DNA of 31,589 nucleotides from CAYVUB01 sp964454675 (GCA_964454675.1 CAYVUB010000030.1:1-31589); one strand, 5' to 3'; positions 1 to 9,445 are shown, numbered from the stretch's first letter. A program made the numbers and translations. The notes: a model not told the origin generated them from the sequence alone.

Positions 1-30
1 AACTTTTACTTTCTTGTGGTTGAGGCATCC

Positions 31-79
31 TGTCATGCTGAACTCCTGCCTGCCGACAGGCAGGTGGTTCAGGGTGACA
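31..79. repeat. Long imperfect palindrome, REP-like
   Basis: The segment folds back on itself. TGTCA at 31-35 pairs with TGACA at 75-79, CTGAAC at 38-43 with GTTCAG at 67-72, and CCTGCCTG at 45-52 with CAGGCAGG at 57-64 around the loop CCGA. It opens with TGTCAT, like the palindromes at 5997, 9483 and 26271. It is not followed by a T-run, so a repeat element is more likely than a terminator. Confidence 0.75.
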
Positions 80-157
80 AACTCGGAGGTTGTGGCTTTG
101 GGTGACAAGCAGAGAGATTAGGGTGACAAGCACAGAGGTTAGGATTCAGGGTGACAA
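72..157. repeat. Degenerate tandem repeat containing GGGTGACAA
   Basis: The nonamer GGGTGACAA occurs four times, at 72-80, 100-108, 121-129 and 149-157, with related A/G-rich spacers between copies. The first copy is the right end of the palindrome at 31-79, which suggests the array grew by slippage from that end. The rest of 1-361 is AT-rich leader DNA; I see no gene there. Confidence 0.65.
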
Positions 158-285
158 ACACGGCATCTTCACTAACTTACTGATAATCAAAACAAAAATT
201 CTTACTATTTTGCATGTTTTTTTAAAATTTTAAATAATTGATTATCAAATATTTAAAAATATTAATATGCATTTCATCGATTTTA

Positions 286-317
286 TTTGCATTTCATAGA
301 GTTTTAATATACATTTG
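286..317 (+). promoter_or_regulatory. Bacteroidota-type promoter of the T9SS protein gene
   Basis: TTTG at 286-289 and TACATTTG at 310-317 are 20 bases apart, matching the Bacteroidota -33/-7 pattern (TTTG, then TAnnTTTG). Transcription would start near 323 and leave a leader of about 38 bases. The 10-mer TGCATTTCAT lies at 268-277 and again at 288-297, overlapping the -33 box, which suggests an operator. Confidence 0.65.
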
Positions 318-361
318 GCACAATAAATTAATTAGTCCCAAAACTAAAATTTAACCGCTTT

Positions 362-3300
362 ATGAAAAATTATACTTTTTTGGGTAATAAGTACACTTAT
401 GTGCTTTTTACATTGCTATTAACCTTAATGGGCTTTGAATCTTATGCTCAATATTGTAATTCAAATGGTAACACTTCCTATGCAACAGGTATCACAAGAG
501 TTATTTTTAACACTATTGACCACAGTGATACCAATAATACTAACGCTGCCTACGAAAATTTCACCGCTATTTCCACAACCGTAATCAGAGGGAATTCTTA
601 TAATCTAAGTACCCATGTAAATACAGATGGTAATTATTGGGTATATGCCAGAGTTTGGATTGACTGGAACCAGGATGGTGATTTTGTAGATGCCGGTGAA
701 CAATACGATTTAGGAAGAAGACAAAATGTAACCAACGGTTTAACCGATGGCTCACCTCTTTCTATTACAGTTCCTGTTGGAGCTACGTTAGGTAACACCA
801 GAATGCGTGTTGCTGCGCGATACAATGCATATCCTGAGAATTCCTGTAGCACTGGTTACGATGGCGAAGTAGAAGACTATACCATAAATATAACCACATC
901 AAGCCCACAGGAAATCAATATCACCGGTAACGGCAATACCATTGCTGACGGAGATACTACGCCATCTACTACCGACGGTACAGATTTTGGTAATGCCGTT
1001 TTCCCCGGAGGTTCGGCTACAAGTACCTTTGTGATTCAAAATACCGGAAGTGCCAATTTAAACCTAACCGGTGCTTCCCCTTATGTGGTTATCTCGGGAG
1101 CTCATGCCGGAGATTTTAGTCTGACAACCATACCAAGCACCCCGATTACCGGCGGAAACAACACTTCATTTGCCATTACATTTTCACCCGGAGCATTAGG
1201 TTTACGCACTGCAAGCATCTCTATAGCCAATAACGATGCCGATGAAAACCCTTATAATTTTAACATACAAGGTACCGGCATAGTACCACCGCCTTGTGGG
1301 TCGAGTGTAATAGGAACAACATACAGCTTTGAAAGCAATGCACAAGGCTGGACATTTGAAGGCTCTCCGGTTGGAGACAGAGGAAATTACGGATCTTCGT
1401 CTTATGATGGAAATCAAAGCATACGATTAAGAAATACAGGCGCAGCCATTTCGCCTGCATTCAGTTTGGCTGCTTATGATAAAGTGGATGTTAAGTTTTT
1501 CTTTAGAGCAAGCGGTATGGACGCCCTAGAACCTTTTTATATAGAATACAGAGAAAACAGCTCTGCGAGTTGGCAAACTGTTGCTACCTATAGAAGAATC
1601 AATGGTGCTTCTTTAAATAAAGATGGTGATTATGTCAATAATTCTTTCCACAGTAAAACAGCAACCCTTTTTAAAACGGGCTATTCCTTTCCAAGTGCTG
1701 CAACAGCCCAATTCAGAATTAGAAATGGTGCAAACGATAATAATGATATCATATACATAGATATGATTACCATTACAGGTACTGCTTATTGTACTCCTGC
1801 ATCGGGTCCCGGTGGTGTTACCTCACATTTAGATTTATGGCTGCAAGCCAATAAACTGGACGGAAGCGGTGTTGCTGCAAATAATGCTGCCGTAACCAAA
1901 TGGACAGATACCGGTAAAGGGAATCATGCAGAAGCGGTTGCCAATCACATGGCGCCTTCATACAGGCATAATGTTAACAGTAATTTCAATTTTAATCCTG
2001 TTATTGAATTTGAAAATAACAATAATACAGCTTATGCAGATATGACCTATCTTAATACCGGAAGACATGAGCTCAAAGGTACAGGAGGCTTTAACAGTAA
2101 TGACACTTTTATAGTATTAATGCCCGATCCTGCTATACCTTTAACTCATAGTGCAACAGAATATCCTTTAGACACCTTTACCAGTACAGACCCTACAGGA
2201 ACTACTTATAGCGAAGATGTTACCGGTTTTGGATATGGTCAATATTCGGCACGCTTTATAGGTGAACGCATAACATACTGTATTGGGACAACTAACGAAA
2301 GTTCAACTGATAATCCTCATCCAAGTTATGATAACGGTTATGGAAGAGCAGACATAGGCAGCACTACCAATTATAATCAAATAAGTATTATTAACTTTAG
2401 ACATAACGCTTCTAATAGTGATATGGAATTATACTTTAATGCAAATAATGCAGGAAACTTAACTAATGATATAGCTAAATTTGCAGAAATAAAAAACACC
2501 CGTTACTGGATAGGGCGAAGCCAGTACTGGAATGGTAGTTTTGACGGTCGTATTGCAGAAGTTATAACCTATAACTCCAGAAAAAGTGATGCCAACCTTA
2601 CCCAGGAACGCAACCGTATCCAGTCATATCTGGCTATTAAATATGGTATTACACTTGGTGCCAATGGTACCTCACAAGATTATGTAAATAGTGACGGTAA
2701 TGTTATTTGGGATGTCAATACAGGTGTGCCTGCCAATGATGCATTTAACTACAACATTGCCGGTATAGGCCGTGACGATGCCTCAGGCTTACACCAGAAA
2801 CAATCCCGCAGCGTCAACAATGCTACAGACGGTCAAGGAAAAATACAGGGCGTTCTCACTATGGGAATTACCCAGATACACGCTACCAATAATGCTAACC
2901 CAAACACAATACCAAACGGGCATTTCTTGGTATGGGGCGATGATAATACCAATTTAAATACCGCCAGACCTACAATACAGGTTGATATGAGTGCCGATAT
3001 ATCGGGGCTAACCACCATGGTAGAGTTTACCGGTATTGCACGCACCTGGAAAGTCATGGAAACCGGTGGTGATATGCCGGCTGTGGAAGTTGCAGTATTG
3101 CGTAGCGCTATACGTACCGCCACACCTCCAAACGGACGTTACCTGATGTTTATAGCAGACACGCCAAACTTTGGCCCTACGGCAGATTACCGTGTAATGA
3201 CCGAAGACTTCAACGAACTTGGAGAGCAAATACTTAAAACCAACTATGATTTTGACGGTACCAAATACATCACATTTGGCTGGGCACCCGAGCGTGTATA

Positions 3301-5911
3301 TGATCGTTCCATTTCATTCAATGGCACTACCAATTATATTGACATGGAAGACAATCTTAACCTAAATACTTCTGGGTTTACAGTATCTGCATGGTTAAAA
3401 CGTGATATTAATTCTACAAATAAATCAATTTTATCAAAACGTGGTAGTGATTACAACGCTGCTCCACAAGGTTATGATTTAAGAATCAATGGAAGTGGTC
3501 ATTTGAATGTAAGATGGAAAAACAGCTCTGGAGTTAGTCAAGAATTAACTTCAAGTGTCCCAATCCCACTTAATGTATGGCATAATGCTGCTGTTATCTA
3601 CAATGGTACCACAGCCACACTTTATATAGATGGTGTGGCCGATACTACGGCAAGTTTATCTGCTCCGGCAACCTCAACCCATTCGTTCTTGGTTGGTGCC
3701 GCAGGTAAAGGAACAATTACAGATTTCTTCCACGGAGGTATTGATGAAGTACGCATCTGGAACACCGCTTTGACCGTTGACCAACTGCGTTTTGTCATGA
3801 ATCAGGAAATTAGAGAAAATGCAGGGTTTGTAAGAGGTTCTTACTTTGAAGGACTAAGTATCAACCCGACCAAAAATGACATTGCCACCGTGCCTTGGAG
3901 TCAACTGGCAGCCTATTACCCAATGACTACTTATACTTATACCAACACCAAAGACGAATCGGGTAATGGTATCCAGGGTGCGCTAAGAACCCTAAGAACC
4001 GTTGACCATCAAACAGCACCGTTGCCTTACATTTCAAATGCCAATGGTAACTGGACAACAACTACAACATGGGTAAACGGTGCTATGCAAACCATTCCGG
4101 GAGCACCATCTATTGTAAACCCAAGTCAGACTGTAGATTGGAACATTGTTCAAACCAACCACAACATCACTATTGATAAAGATAATGTTATGGGTCGCCA
4201 CGTATCAACATTGGGATTACTGGTAAACTCAAATACCTTAACCGTTGACGGCAGTGAAGCCGATACCGGTACCGGAAATGCTTTGACCGTAACACATTAT
4301 TTGAGCTTAAACGGTAAAATTGACCTTCAGGGAGAATCTCAGTTAATTCAAACTTTGGGCAGTGATTTAAACCCTGCATCATCGGGCGAATTAGACAGAG
4401 ACCAGCAAGGTACAAGAGATTTATTTACTTATAACTACTGGTCATCACCGGTTGGAACTAAAAATACGATAACCAACAATAACAGCTATACGGTTCCAAC
4501 GGTATTAAGAGACGGAACAAATGAAATGAATCCTCAATCCATTACATTTTTAACATCGGGTTATAATGGTAACACAAGTCCACTCCGTATTGCAGATTAC
4601 TGGCTATGGAAATTTGCAAACCAGCCGGATAATGATTATTCTGCATGGCAGCATGTAAGAAGCACAGGAACCATAGGTGCCGGTGAGGGCTATACCATGA
4701 AAGGCGTTGCTAATACCGGTGGCAATGTAGGCCTGCAACAAAACTATGTCTTTACAGGAAAGCCAAACAACGGTAACATCAACCTGACAATTAATGCCGG
4801 TAATGATTACTTGGTAGGAAATCCTTACGCTTCGGCTATTGATGCCCAACAGTTTATATTAGATAACGGCCCGGCAGGTACAGGCTCTATTAACGGAACT
4901 TTATACTTCTGGGAGCATTGGGGCGGCGGCTCGCATAACTTAGCACAGTATCAAGGTGGTTATGCTATGTATAATCTTTCCGGAGGAACGTTTACGGCCT
5001 CTTATGGTACAAACGACCCTAATGTAGGTACCGGTGGTACACCAACCAAATTACCCGGAAGGTATATTGCCGTAAGCCAGGGATTCTTTGTGGTAGCAAG
5101 CCCTACCGGCGGAACCATAAACTTTAATAACGGACAGCGTGCTTACAGAAAAGAAAGCTCAGGAAATACGGTATTTATGAGAATGGCGCAAGGTTCGGAA
5201 TCTAACAACAGTACAAACACCGAAGATGCTGATACCCGTATGAAGTTCCGCTTCGGTTTTAACTCAACAAATACCATATACAGACAACTGTTATTAACCA
5301 TTGATGAAAACGCCACCGAAACTATTGACTGGGGTTATGACGGTAAACTTTATGAAGACCAGATGGATGACGTGTATTTTATGATTGAAAACGAAAAGCA
5401 TATCATACAAGGTAGAAATCCAATCAATGAAAATACAATAATCCCGTTAGGATTGCATGTTACAAGTGCAGGGCAAAATACCATCAAAATTGACGCTTTA
5501 GAGAATGTTCCCGACTCTGTTGATATTTATTTACATGATAAAGTTCCCGATTTGTATCATGATTTAAGACTGGGCGGTTATACGTTTAACATACCTTCGG
5601 GAGAGTATTTAAACCGTTTTGAAATTACATTCGCCACCAATAAAACGATGGGTGTAGATGACAGTATTATAAGTAGTATTGATGTATTCTTTAACAACAC
5701 CAATGAAAGCATTGTGGTATTGAATCCCGAATTGAAAACCATTAAAACTATCGAGTTGTTTAACATCCTTGGCCAATCAATTCAAACATTTGATGACATT
5801 GCCCATAGCAACAACTCTGAATATAAAGTGAAAAAACTGAGTACAGGAACCTATATCATCAAGGTTTATACTGATACCGGAAGTTTCTCTAAAAAAGTGT
5901 TAGTCAAATAG
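362..5911 (+). CDS. Giant modular T9SS-secreted protein (GEVED, choice-of-anchor D, LamG, sorting domain)
   Basis: This 1849-residue protein is probably exported and delivered to the cell surface or medium by the type IX secretion system. A signal peptide occupies about residues 1-30, with cleavage predicted after ESYA so that the mature chain starts with Gln. Visible modules are a GEVED domain (about 31-175, Asp-rich loop near 100 and GEVEDY near the end), a choice-of-anchor D/HYDIN-like Ig domain (about 183-307), a jelly-roll-like segment (about 310-480), a DUF8202-like region (about 483-900, with YLAIKYGITLG near 755), a LamG/concanavalin-like domain (about 981-1150), a GNPYASAID segment near 1480 seen in other long T9SS proteins, and a C-terminal type A sorting domain (about 1780-1849, ending KKVLVK). 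No catalytic motif is evident, so adhesion or glycan binding is an inference. The gene is monocistronic, with its own promoter and terminator. The ATG fits the signal peptide. Confidence 0.9.
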   Translation: MKNYTFLGNKYTYVLFTLLLTLMGFESYAQYCNSNGNTSYATGITRVIFNTIDHSDTNNTNAAYENFTAISTTVIRGNSYNLSTHVNTDGNYWVYARVWIDWNQDGDFVDAGEQYDLGRRQNVTNGLTDGSPLSITVPVGATLGNTRMRVAARYNAYPENSCSTGYDGEVEDYTINITTSSPQEINITGNGNTIADGDTTPSTTDGTDFGNAVFPGGSATSTFVIQNTGSANLNLTGASPYVVISGAHAGDFSLTTIPSTPITGGNNTSFAITFSPGALGLRTASISIANNDADENPYNFNIQGTGIVPPPCGSSVIGTTYSFESNAQGWTFEGSPVGDRGNYGSSSYDGNQSIRLRNTGAAISPAFSLAAYDKVDVKFFFRASGMDALEPFYIEYRENSSASWQTVATYRRINGASLNKDGDYVNNSFHSKTATLFKTGYSFPSAATAQFRIRNGANDNNDIIYIDMITITGTAYCTPASGPGGVTSHLDLWLQANKLDGSGVAANNAAVTKWTDTGKGNHAEAVANHMAPSYRHNVNSNFNFNPVIEFENNNNTAYADMTYLNTGRHELKGTGGFNSNDTFIVLMPDPAIPLTHSATEYPLDTFTSTDPTGTTYSEDVTGFGYGQYSARFIGERITYCIGTTNESSTDNPHPSYDNGYGRADIGSTTNYNQISIINFRHNASNSDMELYFNANNAGNLTNDIAKFAEIKNTRYWIGRSQYWNGSFDGRIAEVITYNSRKSDANLTQERNRIQSYLAIKYGITLGANGTSQDYVNSDGNVIWDVNTGVPANDAFNYNIAGIGRDDASGLHQKQSRSVNNATDGQGKIQGVLTMGITQIHATNNANPNTIPNGHFLVWGDDNTNLNTARPTIQVDMSADISGLTTMVEFTGIARTWKVMETGGDMPAVEVAVLRSAIRTATPPNGRYLMFIADTPNFGPTADYRVMTEDFNELGEQILKTNYDFDGTKYITFGWAPERVYDRSISFNGTTNYIDMEDNLNLNTSGFTVSAWLKRDINSTNKSILSKRGSDYNAAPQGYDLRINGSGHLNVRWKNSSGVSQELTSSVPIPLNVWHNAAVIYNGTTATLYIDGVADTTASLSAPATSTHSFLVGAAGKGTITDFFHGGIDEVRIWNTALTVDQLRFVMNQEIRENAGFVRGSYFEGLSINPTKNDIATVPWSQLAAYYPMTTYTYTNTKDESGNGIQGALRTLRTVDHQTAPLPYISNANGNWTTTTTWVNGAMQTIPGAPSIVNPSQTVDWNIVQTNHNITIDKDNVMGRHVSTLGLLVNSNTLTVDGSEADTGTGNALTVTHYLSLNGKIDLQGESQLIQTLGSDLNPASSGELDRDQQGTRDLFTYNYWSSPVGTKNTITNNNSYTVPTVLRDGTNEMNPQSITFLTSGYNGNTSPLRIADYWLWKFANQPDNDYSAWQHVRSTGTIGAGEGYTMKGVANTGGNVGLQQNYVFTGKPNNGNINLTINAGNDYLVGNPYASAIDAQQFILDNGPAGTGSINGTLYFWEHWGGGSHNLAQYQGGYAMYNLSGGTFTASYGTNDPNVGTGGTPTKLPGRYIAVSQGFFVVASPTGGTINFNNGQRAYRKESSGNTVFMRMAQGSESNNSTNTEDADTRMKFRFGFNSTNTIYRQLLLTIDENATETIDWGYDGKLYEDQMDDVYFMIENEKHIIQGRNPINENTIIPLGLHVTSAGQNTIKIDALENVPDSVDIYLHDKVPDLYHDLRLGGYTFNIPSGEYLNRFEITFATNKTMGVDDSIISSIDVFFNNTNESIVVLNPELKTIKTIELFNILGQSIQTFDDIAHSNNSEYKVKKLSTGTYIIKVYTDTGSFSKKVLVK

Positions 5912-5940
5912 ATAATCCCAAATCTATATTTTTAAGCGGA

Positions 5941-5976
5941 AAAAATCCCGGGCTGTAAAAGGTTCGGGGTTTTTTA
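5941..5976 (+). terminator. Rho-independent terminator of the T9SS protein gene
   Basis: AAAAATCCCG (5941-5950) pairs with CGGGGTTTTT (from 5965) through a G-T wobble. Further weak pairs (GGCT with GGTT) lead to a GTAAAA loop, and a T-run follows. It starts 30 bases after the stop codon. Confidence 0.75.
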
Positions 5977-5996
5977 TTTGGAATAAGCAATAACAG

Positions 5997-6148
5997 TGTC
6001 ATTTCGAGTGCAGCGTAGCGGAACCGAGAAATCTGTTTCTGTGAGATTAGCTTTACTGAACCACTTCGTTGGGTTTCCTCTGTTTCGTTCCGTTGCACTG
6101 CACTACAACCGGGCACGAGGCGATAGCCGAACTGGCGAAGTAATGACA
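5997..6148. repeat. REP-like element bounded by TGTCATT and AATGACA
   Basis: The left end TGTCATTTCGAG leads into a short fold ending GAGAAATCT at 6034. The right end, about 6130-6148, finishes AATGACA, the reverse complement of the left end. The whole block behaves as an intergenic inverted-repeat element. Its right part supplies the last codons of the broken gene at 6103-6559. Both long open frames across it are repeat artefacts. Confidence 0.65.
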
Positions 6149-6559
6149 AAAAGTGGTAAAACACTAAAGCATTCATTGCAAAAGGTTTTTTGTCCCTCTT
6201 TAAAAATATTGGAACAATTAAAATTTATAAGAATCCCCTTAAGGCACTGCAATAGTTTCATATAGTTTAGAAGCTGCGATTCATGTACAGACAGTATTTC
6301 CTGTACAGATTTAAGCTCCACAACAATACTGTCTTCTATAAATAAATCACATCCGAAATCCAAACCAAGTGCTTTATTCCTATATACTTACGGGTATTTT
6401 CATCTCTGTAAGAAAATTTATTTTCCTATGCATAAGCTCTTCTTTTAAGCATTCATGATAAACACTCTCCAACAATCCTCTACCCATAACTTTATGAACT
6501 TCAATAGTACATCCGATTATTTCATACGTCAAATTATCAAGATACTTTTTTGTCAGCAT
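6103..6559 (-). pseudogene. Frameshifted GxxExxY-family protein (PD-(D/E)XK-like)
   Basis: Reading leftward from the ATG at 6559 gives MLTKKYLDNLTYEIIGCTIE, followed by the family-typical VHKVMGRGLLESVY, and then a stop at 6380-6382. One base out of frame the homology resumes (YRNKALGLDFGCDLFIED, then VVELK, HESQLLNYMKLL, ILINFN), so the gene reads through if one base is removed in the TATATA stretch near 6381-6386. This is a GxxExxY protein, a small family with a PD-(D/E)XK nuclease-like fold and no firm function. The usual C-terminus falls near 6165; here the frame runs on into the palindromic repeat to a stop at 6103-6105. A sequencing error is an alternative to a true pseudogene. Confidence 0.8.
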
Positions 6560-6610
6560 AATCTATGTGCCTATGTGGTTTTATCAGATTTTATTTGGTC
6601 TGCGTTAAAA

Positions 6611-7975
6611 TTATTTTAAAACTTCAATAAGTTCCTGAAGCTGTAACTGCTGCTGTTCACCAGATGCCATGTTTTTTAAGGTAAATGTCCCCGATTGCAT
6701 TTCGGTTTCTCCTACCAGCACCACATACGGAATGTTTCGCTTATTGGCATAATTAAACTGCTTGATGGTCTTTTTGTTATCGGGAAACAACTCGGCACTT
6801 ATGCCTGCGTTTCTCAACGCTTTGACGGCTTTACTGCTTACCAGAGCTTCGGCATCGCCAAAATTGATAAACAGCACTTTTACGGTATTGGTAATGGTTT
6901 GGGGAAATAAATTTAAAGCTTCCAGCACCAGATAAATGCGGTCAAGACCAAAGCTTATCCCTATACCACTCATATCTTTAAGCCCGAAAATACCGGTAAG
7001 GTCGTCATAACGTCCGCCGCCGCCTATCGAGCCCATATCGACACTTTTTGGTGCAGCTACTTCATAAATAGCTCCGGTATAATAATTGAGTCCGCGGGCT
7101 AAGGTAACATCCAGCTGCAAGGTTGCTGTTTGAAGTCCTAATGCTGAAACGGCATTGTTTACAAATTCCAGCTCTTCAATGCCTTTTTTACCTTCGTCAG
7201 AGGTTGACAACATCAATTTTAACTGTTGTATCTGCGATTCAAACGTCCCCGATAAACTGAACAACGGTTGCAATTTGTCGATACCCGATTGTGGGATGCC
7301 TTTATTAAGCATTTCTTCTTTTACCTTATCCTCACCTATTTTGTCCAGTTTGTCCAAAGCGACCGTAAAATCAATCAATTTATCGTGTGCGCCGATGACT
7401 TCGGCAATACCAGATAGGATTTTGCGGTTATTGATTTTTATGGTTACACCTTCAAGTTTTAAAGCTGTAAACACGGTATCATACAACTGCACAAACTCCA
7501 CTTCCTGCCATAAGGATGTAGAACCTACCACATCGGCGTCGCACTGGTAAAACTCTCTGAAACGTCCTTTTTGAGGCCTGTCGGCACGCCATACGGGTTG
7601 TATCTGGTAGCGTTTAAACGGAAATTCTATCTCGTTTTGGTGTTGTACAACATATCTTGCGAAAGGAACTGTTAAGTCGTAACGTAGTGCTTTTTCGGAT
7701 ATTTGAGGTGTTAACTGTTTATAGTTTATGGTTTCTAAACCTGAAACTTTTTCCAAAAAGTCCCCTGAATTTAATATCTTAAAAATGAGCCTGTCACCTT
7801 CTTCGCCGTATTTTCCCATTAAGGTTTCGGAGTTTTCAAAACTTGGTGTTTCTATCGGTTGAAACCCGAAACGCTCAAATTGCGCTCGTATCGTATTAAA
7901 AATATAATTGCGTTTTGCTACTTCTTCGGGATTAAAATCCCGTGTGCCTTTTGGTATGCCCGGTTTTTGTGCCAT
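6611..7975 (-). CDS. hisS: Histidine--tRNA ligase
   Basis: HisRS charges tRNA-His with histidine in the cytoplasm. At 454 residues it is full length for the bacterial enzyme. Class II motifs are visible: motif 1 around IETPSFENSE, the motif 2 region FKRYQIQPVWRADRPQKGRF followed by REFYQCDAD, the histidine-specific VTLARGLNYYTGAIYE, the glycine-rich GGGGRYDDL, and motif 3 as GISFGLDRI. The last hundred or so residues form the anticodon-binding domain (VLFINFGD to the end). The ATG at 7975 starts MAQKPGIPKGTRDF, typical for the family. A REP-like hairpin lies six bases upstream of the ATG, inside the presumed leader. The gene diverges from the permease at 8141. No clear terminator follows it. 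Confidence 0.97.
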   Translation of the reverse strand: MAQKPGIPKGTRDFNPEEVAKRNYIFNTIRAQFERFGFQPIETPSFENSETLMGKYGEEGDRLIFKILNSGDFLEKVSGLETINYKQLTPQISEKALRYDLTVPFARYVVQHQNEIEFPFKRYQIQPVWRADRPQKGRFREFYQCDADVVGSTSLWQEVEFVQLYDTVFTALKLEGVTIKINNRKILSGIAEVIGAHDKLIDFTVALDKLDKIGEDKVKEEMLNKGIPQSGIDKLQPLFSLSGTFESQIQQLKLMLSTSDEGKKGIEELEFVNNAVSALGLQTATLQLDVTLARGLNYYTGAIYEVAAPKSVDMGSIGGGGRYDDLTGIFGLKDMSGIGISFGLDRIYLVLEALNLFPQTITNTVKVLFINFGDAEALVSSKAVKALRNAGISAELFPDNKKTIKQFNYANKRNIPYVVLVGETEMQSGTFTLKNMASGEQQQLQLQELIEVLK

Positions 7976-7980
7976 AATAT

Positions 7981-8002
7981 ATTCCTGCGAAGGCAGGAAT
8001 CT
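7981..8002. repeat. Short perfect palindrome in the hisS leader
   Basis: ATTCCTGC, loop GAAG, GCAGGAAT, then CT. The arms pair over eight bases. The same plan with different but still pairing arms occurs at 27597-27616 upstream of glyA, and an inverted, degraded copy lies at 20941-20962 beside the SRP RNA gene. Confidence 0.75.
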
Positions 8003-8026
8003 CGTTTTAAAATGTTACTACTTCTA

Positions 8027-8034
8027 CAAAAATA
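8027..8034 (-). promoter_or_regulatory. Candidate -7 box of hisS
   Basis: Reading leftward the box is TATTTTTG, matching TAnnTTTG. The nearest upstream TTG is 22 bases away, longer than the ideal spacing, so this is only a candidate. A start near 8020 would put the palindrome at 7981-8002 in the transcribed leader. Confidence 0.4.
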
Positions 8035-8066
8035 TTATAAATTTCAGAGCCTATCCCAAGTTATTT

Positions 8067-8074
8067 TAATTTTG
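8067..8074 (+). promoter_or_regulatory. Weak candidate -7 box of the permease gene
   Basis: TAATTTTG matches TAnnTTTG about 70 bases before the permease ATG, but no -33 TTG is present at the expected distance. It lies back to back with the candidate hisS box. Confidence 0.3.
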
Positions 8075-8140
8075 TAGTAACTTTATGAGCATTTTGTAGT
8101 CTTATAGCCTATATAACCTGACCAAGAACATCAAAACCTT

Positions 8141-9382
8141 ATGTTTTCATTAGTAAGAGAAAATATCCGAATAGCCGTAAAATCTATCAAAACCCAACTT
8201 TTACGAACCATTCTGACCGTTTTAATCATTGCAATAGGCATCACGGCTTTGGTGGGAATTTTGACTGTGGTATCGGCATTGGAAAACACGATGTCGAGCG
8301 ATTTTTCATCGATGGGAGCCAATACGTTCAACATACAGCGTTATGAGTTTAACACACAGCGTCAAAGCGGTCGTGAAGTTCAAAAAATAAATCCGATTAT
8401 AAGTTACCGTGATGTAAAAGCCTTTGAAGAAACCTACAATTTTCCGTTTACAAAAGTATCGGTATCGTTTGTAGGGTCGTCTGCTGCCGAAGTTAAACAC
8501 GAAAACAAAAAAACCGATCCCGAAGCTGCTATTCTGGGAATCAACGAGCATTACATTCAAAATTCGGGATTGGAAATCAGCGAAGGCCGCGAACTCAATT
8601 ATTTTGACATACAAAACAGCAGCAGCGTTTGTGTTGTGGGCAGCGATATTGTAAAAGCACTGTTGAAAGATGTTAATCCTATCAATAAAACCATCAGCAT
8701 ACGCGGTGCAAAATTTAAAATTGTGGGTGTTTTAAAATCGAAAGGTAATACTTTTGGGAACAATCAGGATTTAAGAGTGATGCTGCCTATACAAAGAGCA
8801 CGTACCATATTTACAAATCCTAATATCAATTACAGCCTGAGTGTTAAAGCCGATAAAAAAGATATGCTTGAAAGCGCACAGGATGATGCGATACTCACAT
8901 TCAGAAACATACGGGGCTTAAATCCTGTTGAAGATAATAATTTCGGCATTGAACGCAGTGACGATTTGTTAAACCGTATAGGTTCTATCACCCAGTATTT
9001 GTACGTAGCAGCTTGGGTCATAAGCATCATTACCATACTTGGCTCGTCAATTGCTTTAATGAATATTTTGTTTGTTTCCGTTACCGAGCGTACACGGGAA
9101 ATAGGTGTACGTAAAGCTCTTGGGGCAAAAAAGAAAACCATAGCGTTTCAGTTTTTTATGGAAGCTATTATTATTGGACTTCTTGGCGGCATCGTTGGGA
9201 TTATCCTGGGTGTTTTAATTGGTTATCTTTTTGCTTCTTTGGCAAAATTTCAATTTGCAGTACCTTGGTTGGCAATGTTTAGTGCTTTTACTATCGCCTT
9301 TATTGTAGCCGTTATAGCGGGTTTACTTCCGGCAATGAAAGCTGCAAAACTGGATCCTGTAGAGTCGTTGAGGTATGAGTGA
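8141..9382 (+). CDS. ABC transporter permease, MacB/FtsX type
   Basis: This 413-residue inner-membrane protein has the MacB layout: a first membrane helix at about residues 20-42 (LLRTILTVLIIAIGITALVG), a large extracytoplasmic MacB_PCD-type domain (about 45-280), and three C-terminal helices within the FtsX domain (about 285-406), with the family segment VTERTREIGVRKALGAKKK between helices and a PAMKAAKLDPVESLRYE tail. Such permeases work with an ATPase in mechanotransmission or in export of lipoproteins, peptides or drugs. No ATPase, adaptor or second permease gene adjoins it, so the partner must be elsewhere and the substrate is unknown. It diverges from hisS and is followed by repeats and a bidirectional terminator. 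Confidence 0.9.
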   Translation: MFSLVRENIRIAVKSIKTQLLRTILTVLIIAIGITALVGILTVVSALENTMSSDFSSMGANTFNIQRYEFNTQRQSGREVQKINPIISYRDVKAFEETYNFPFTKVSVSFVGSSAAEVKHENKKTDPEAAILGINEHYIQNSGLEISEGRELNYFDIQNSSSVCVVGSDIVKALLKDVNPINKTISIRGAKFKIVGVLKSKGNTFGNNQDLRVMLPIQRARTIFTNPNINYSLSVKADKKDMLESAQDDAILTFRNIRGLNPVEDNNFGIERSDDLLNRIGSITQYLYVAAWVISIITILGSSIALMNILFVSVTERTREIGVRKALGAKKKTIAFQFFMEAIIIGLLGGIVGIILGVLIGYLFASLAKFQFAVPWLAMFSAFTIAFIVAVIAGLLPAMKAAKLDPVESLRYE

Positions 9383-9445
9383 TTGGTAATGTTAGGTGTT
9401 AGGTAACAGTCGCGGTTTTGTGTAAACTCCAAAACTTCAAATTCC

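Noticed and set aside
72..157. CRISPR array
   Set aside because: The repeats are only nine bases, unevenly spaced, with similar rather than unique spacers, and no cas genes are present.
5996..6265. Open frames of about 90 codons on both strands after the giant gene
   Set aside because: They translate the palindromic repeat and the reverse strand of the GxxExxY pseudogene.
7155..7550. Long plus-strand frame of 131 codons inside hisS
   Set aside because: It is a shadow of hisS on the opposite strand, with no domain features.
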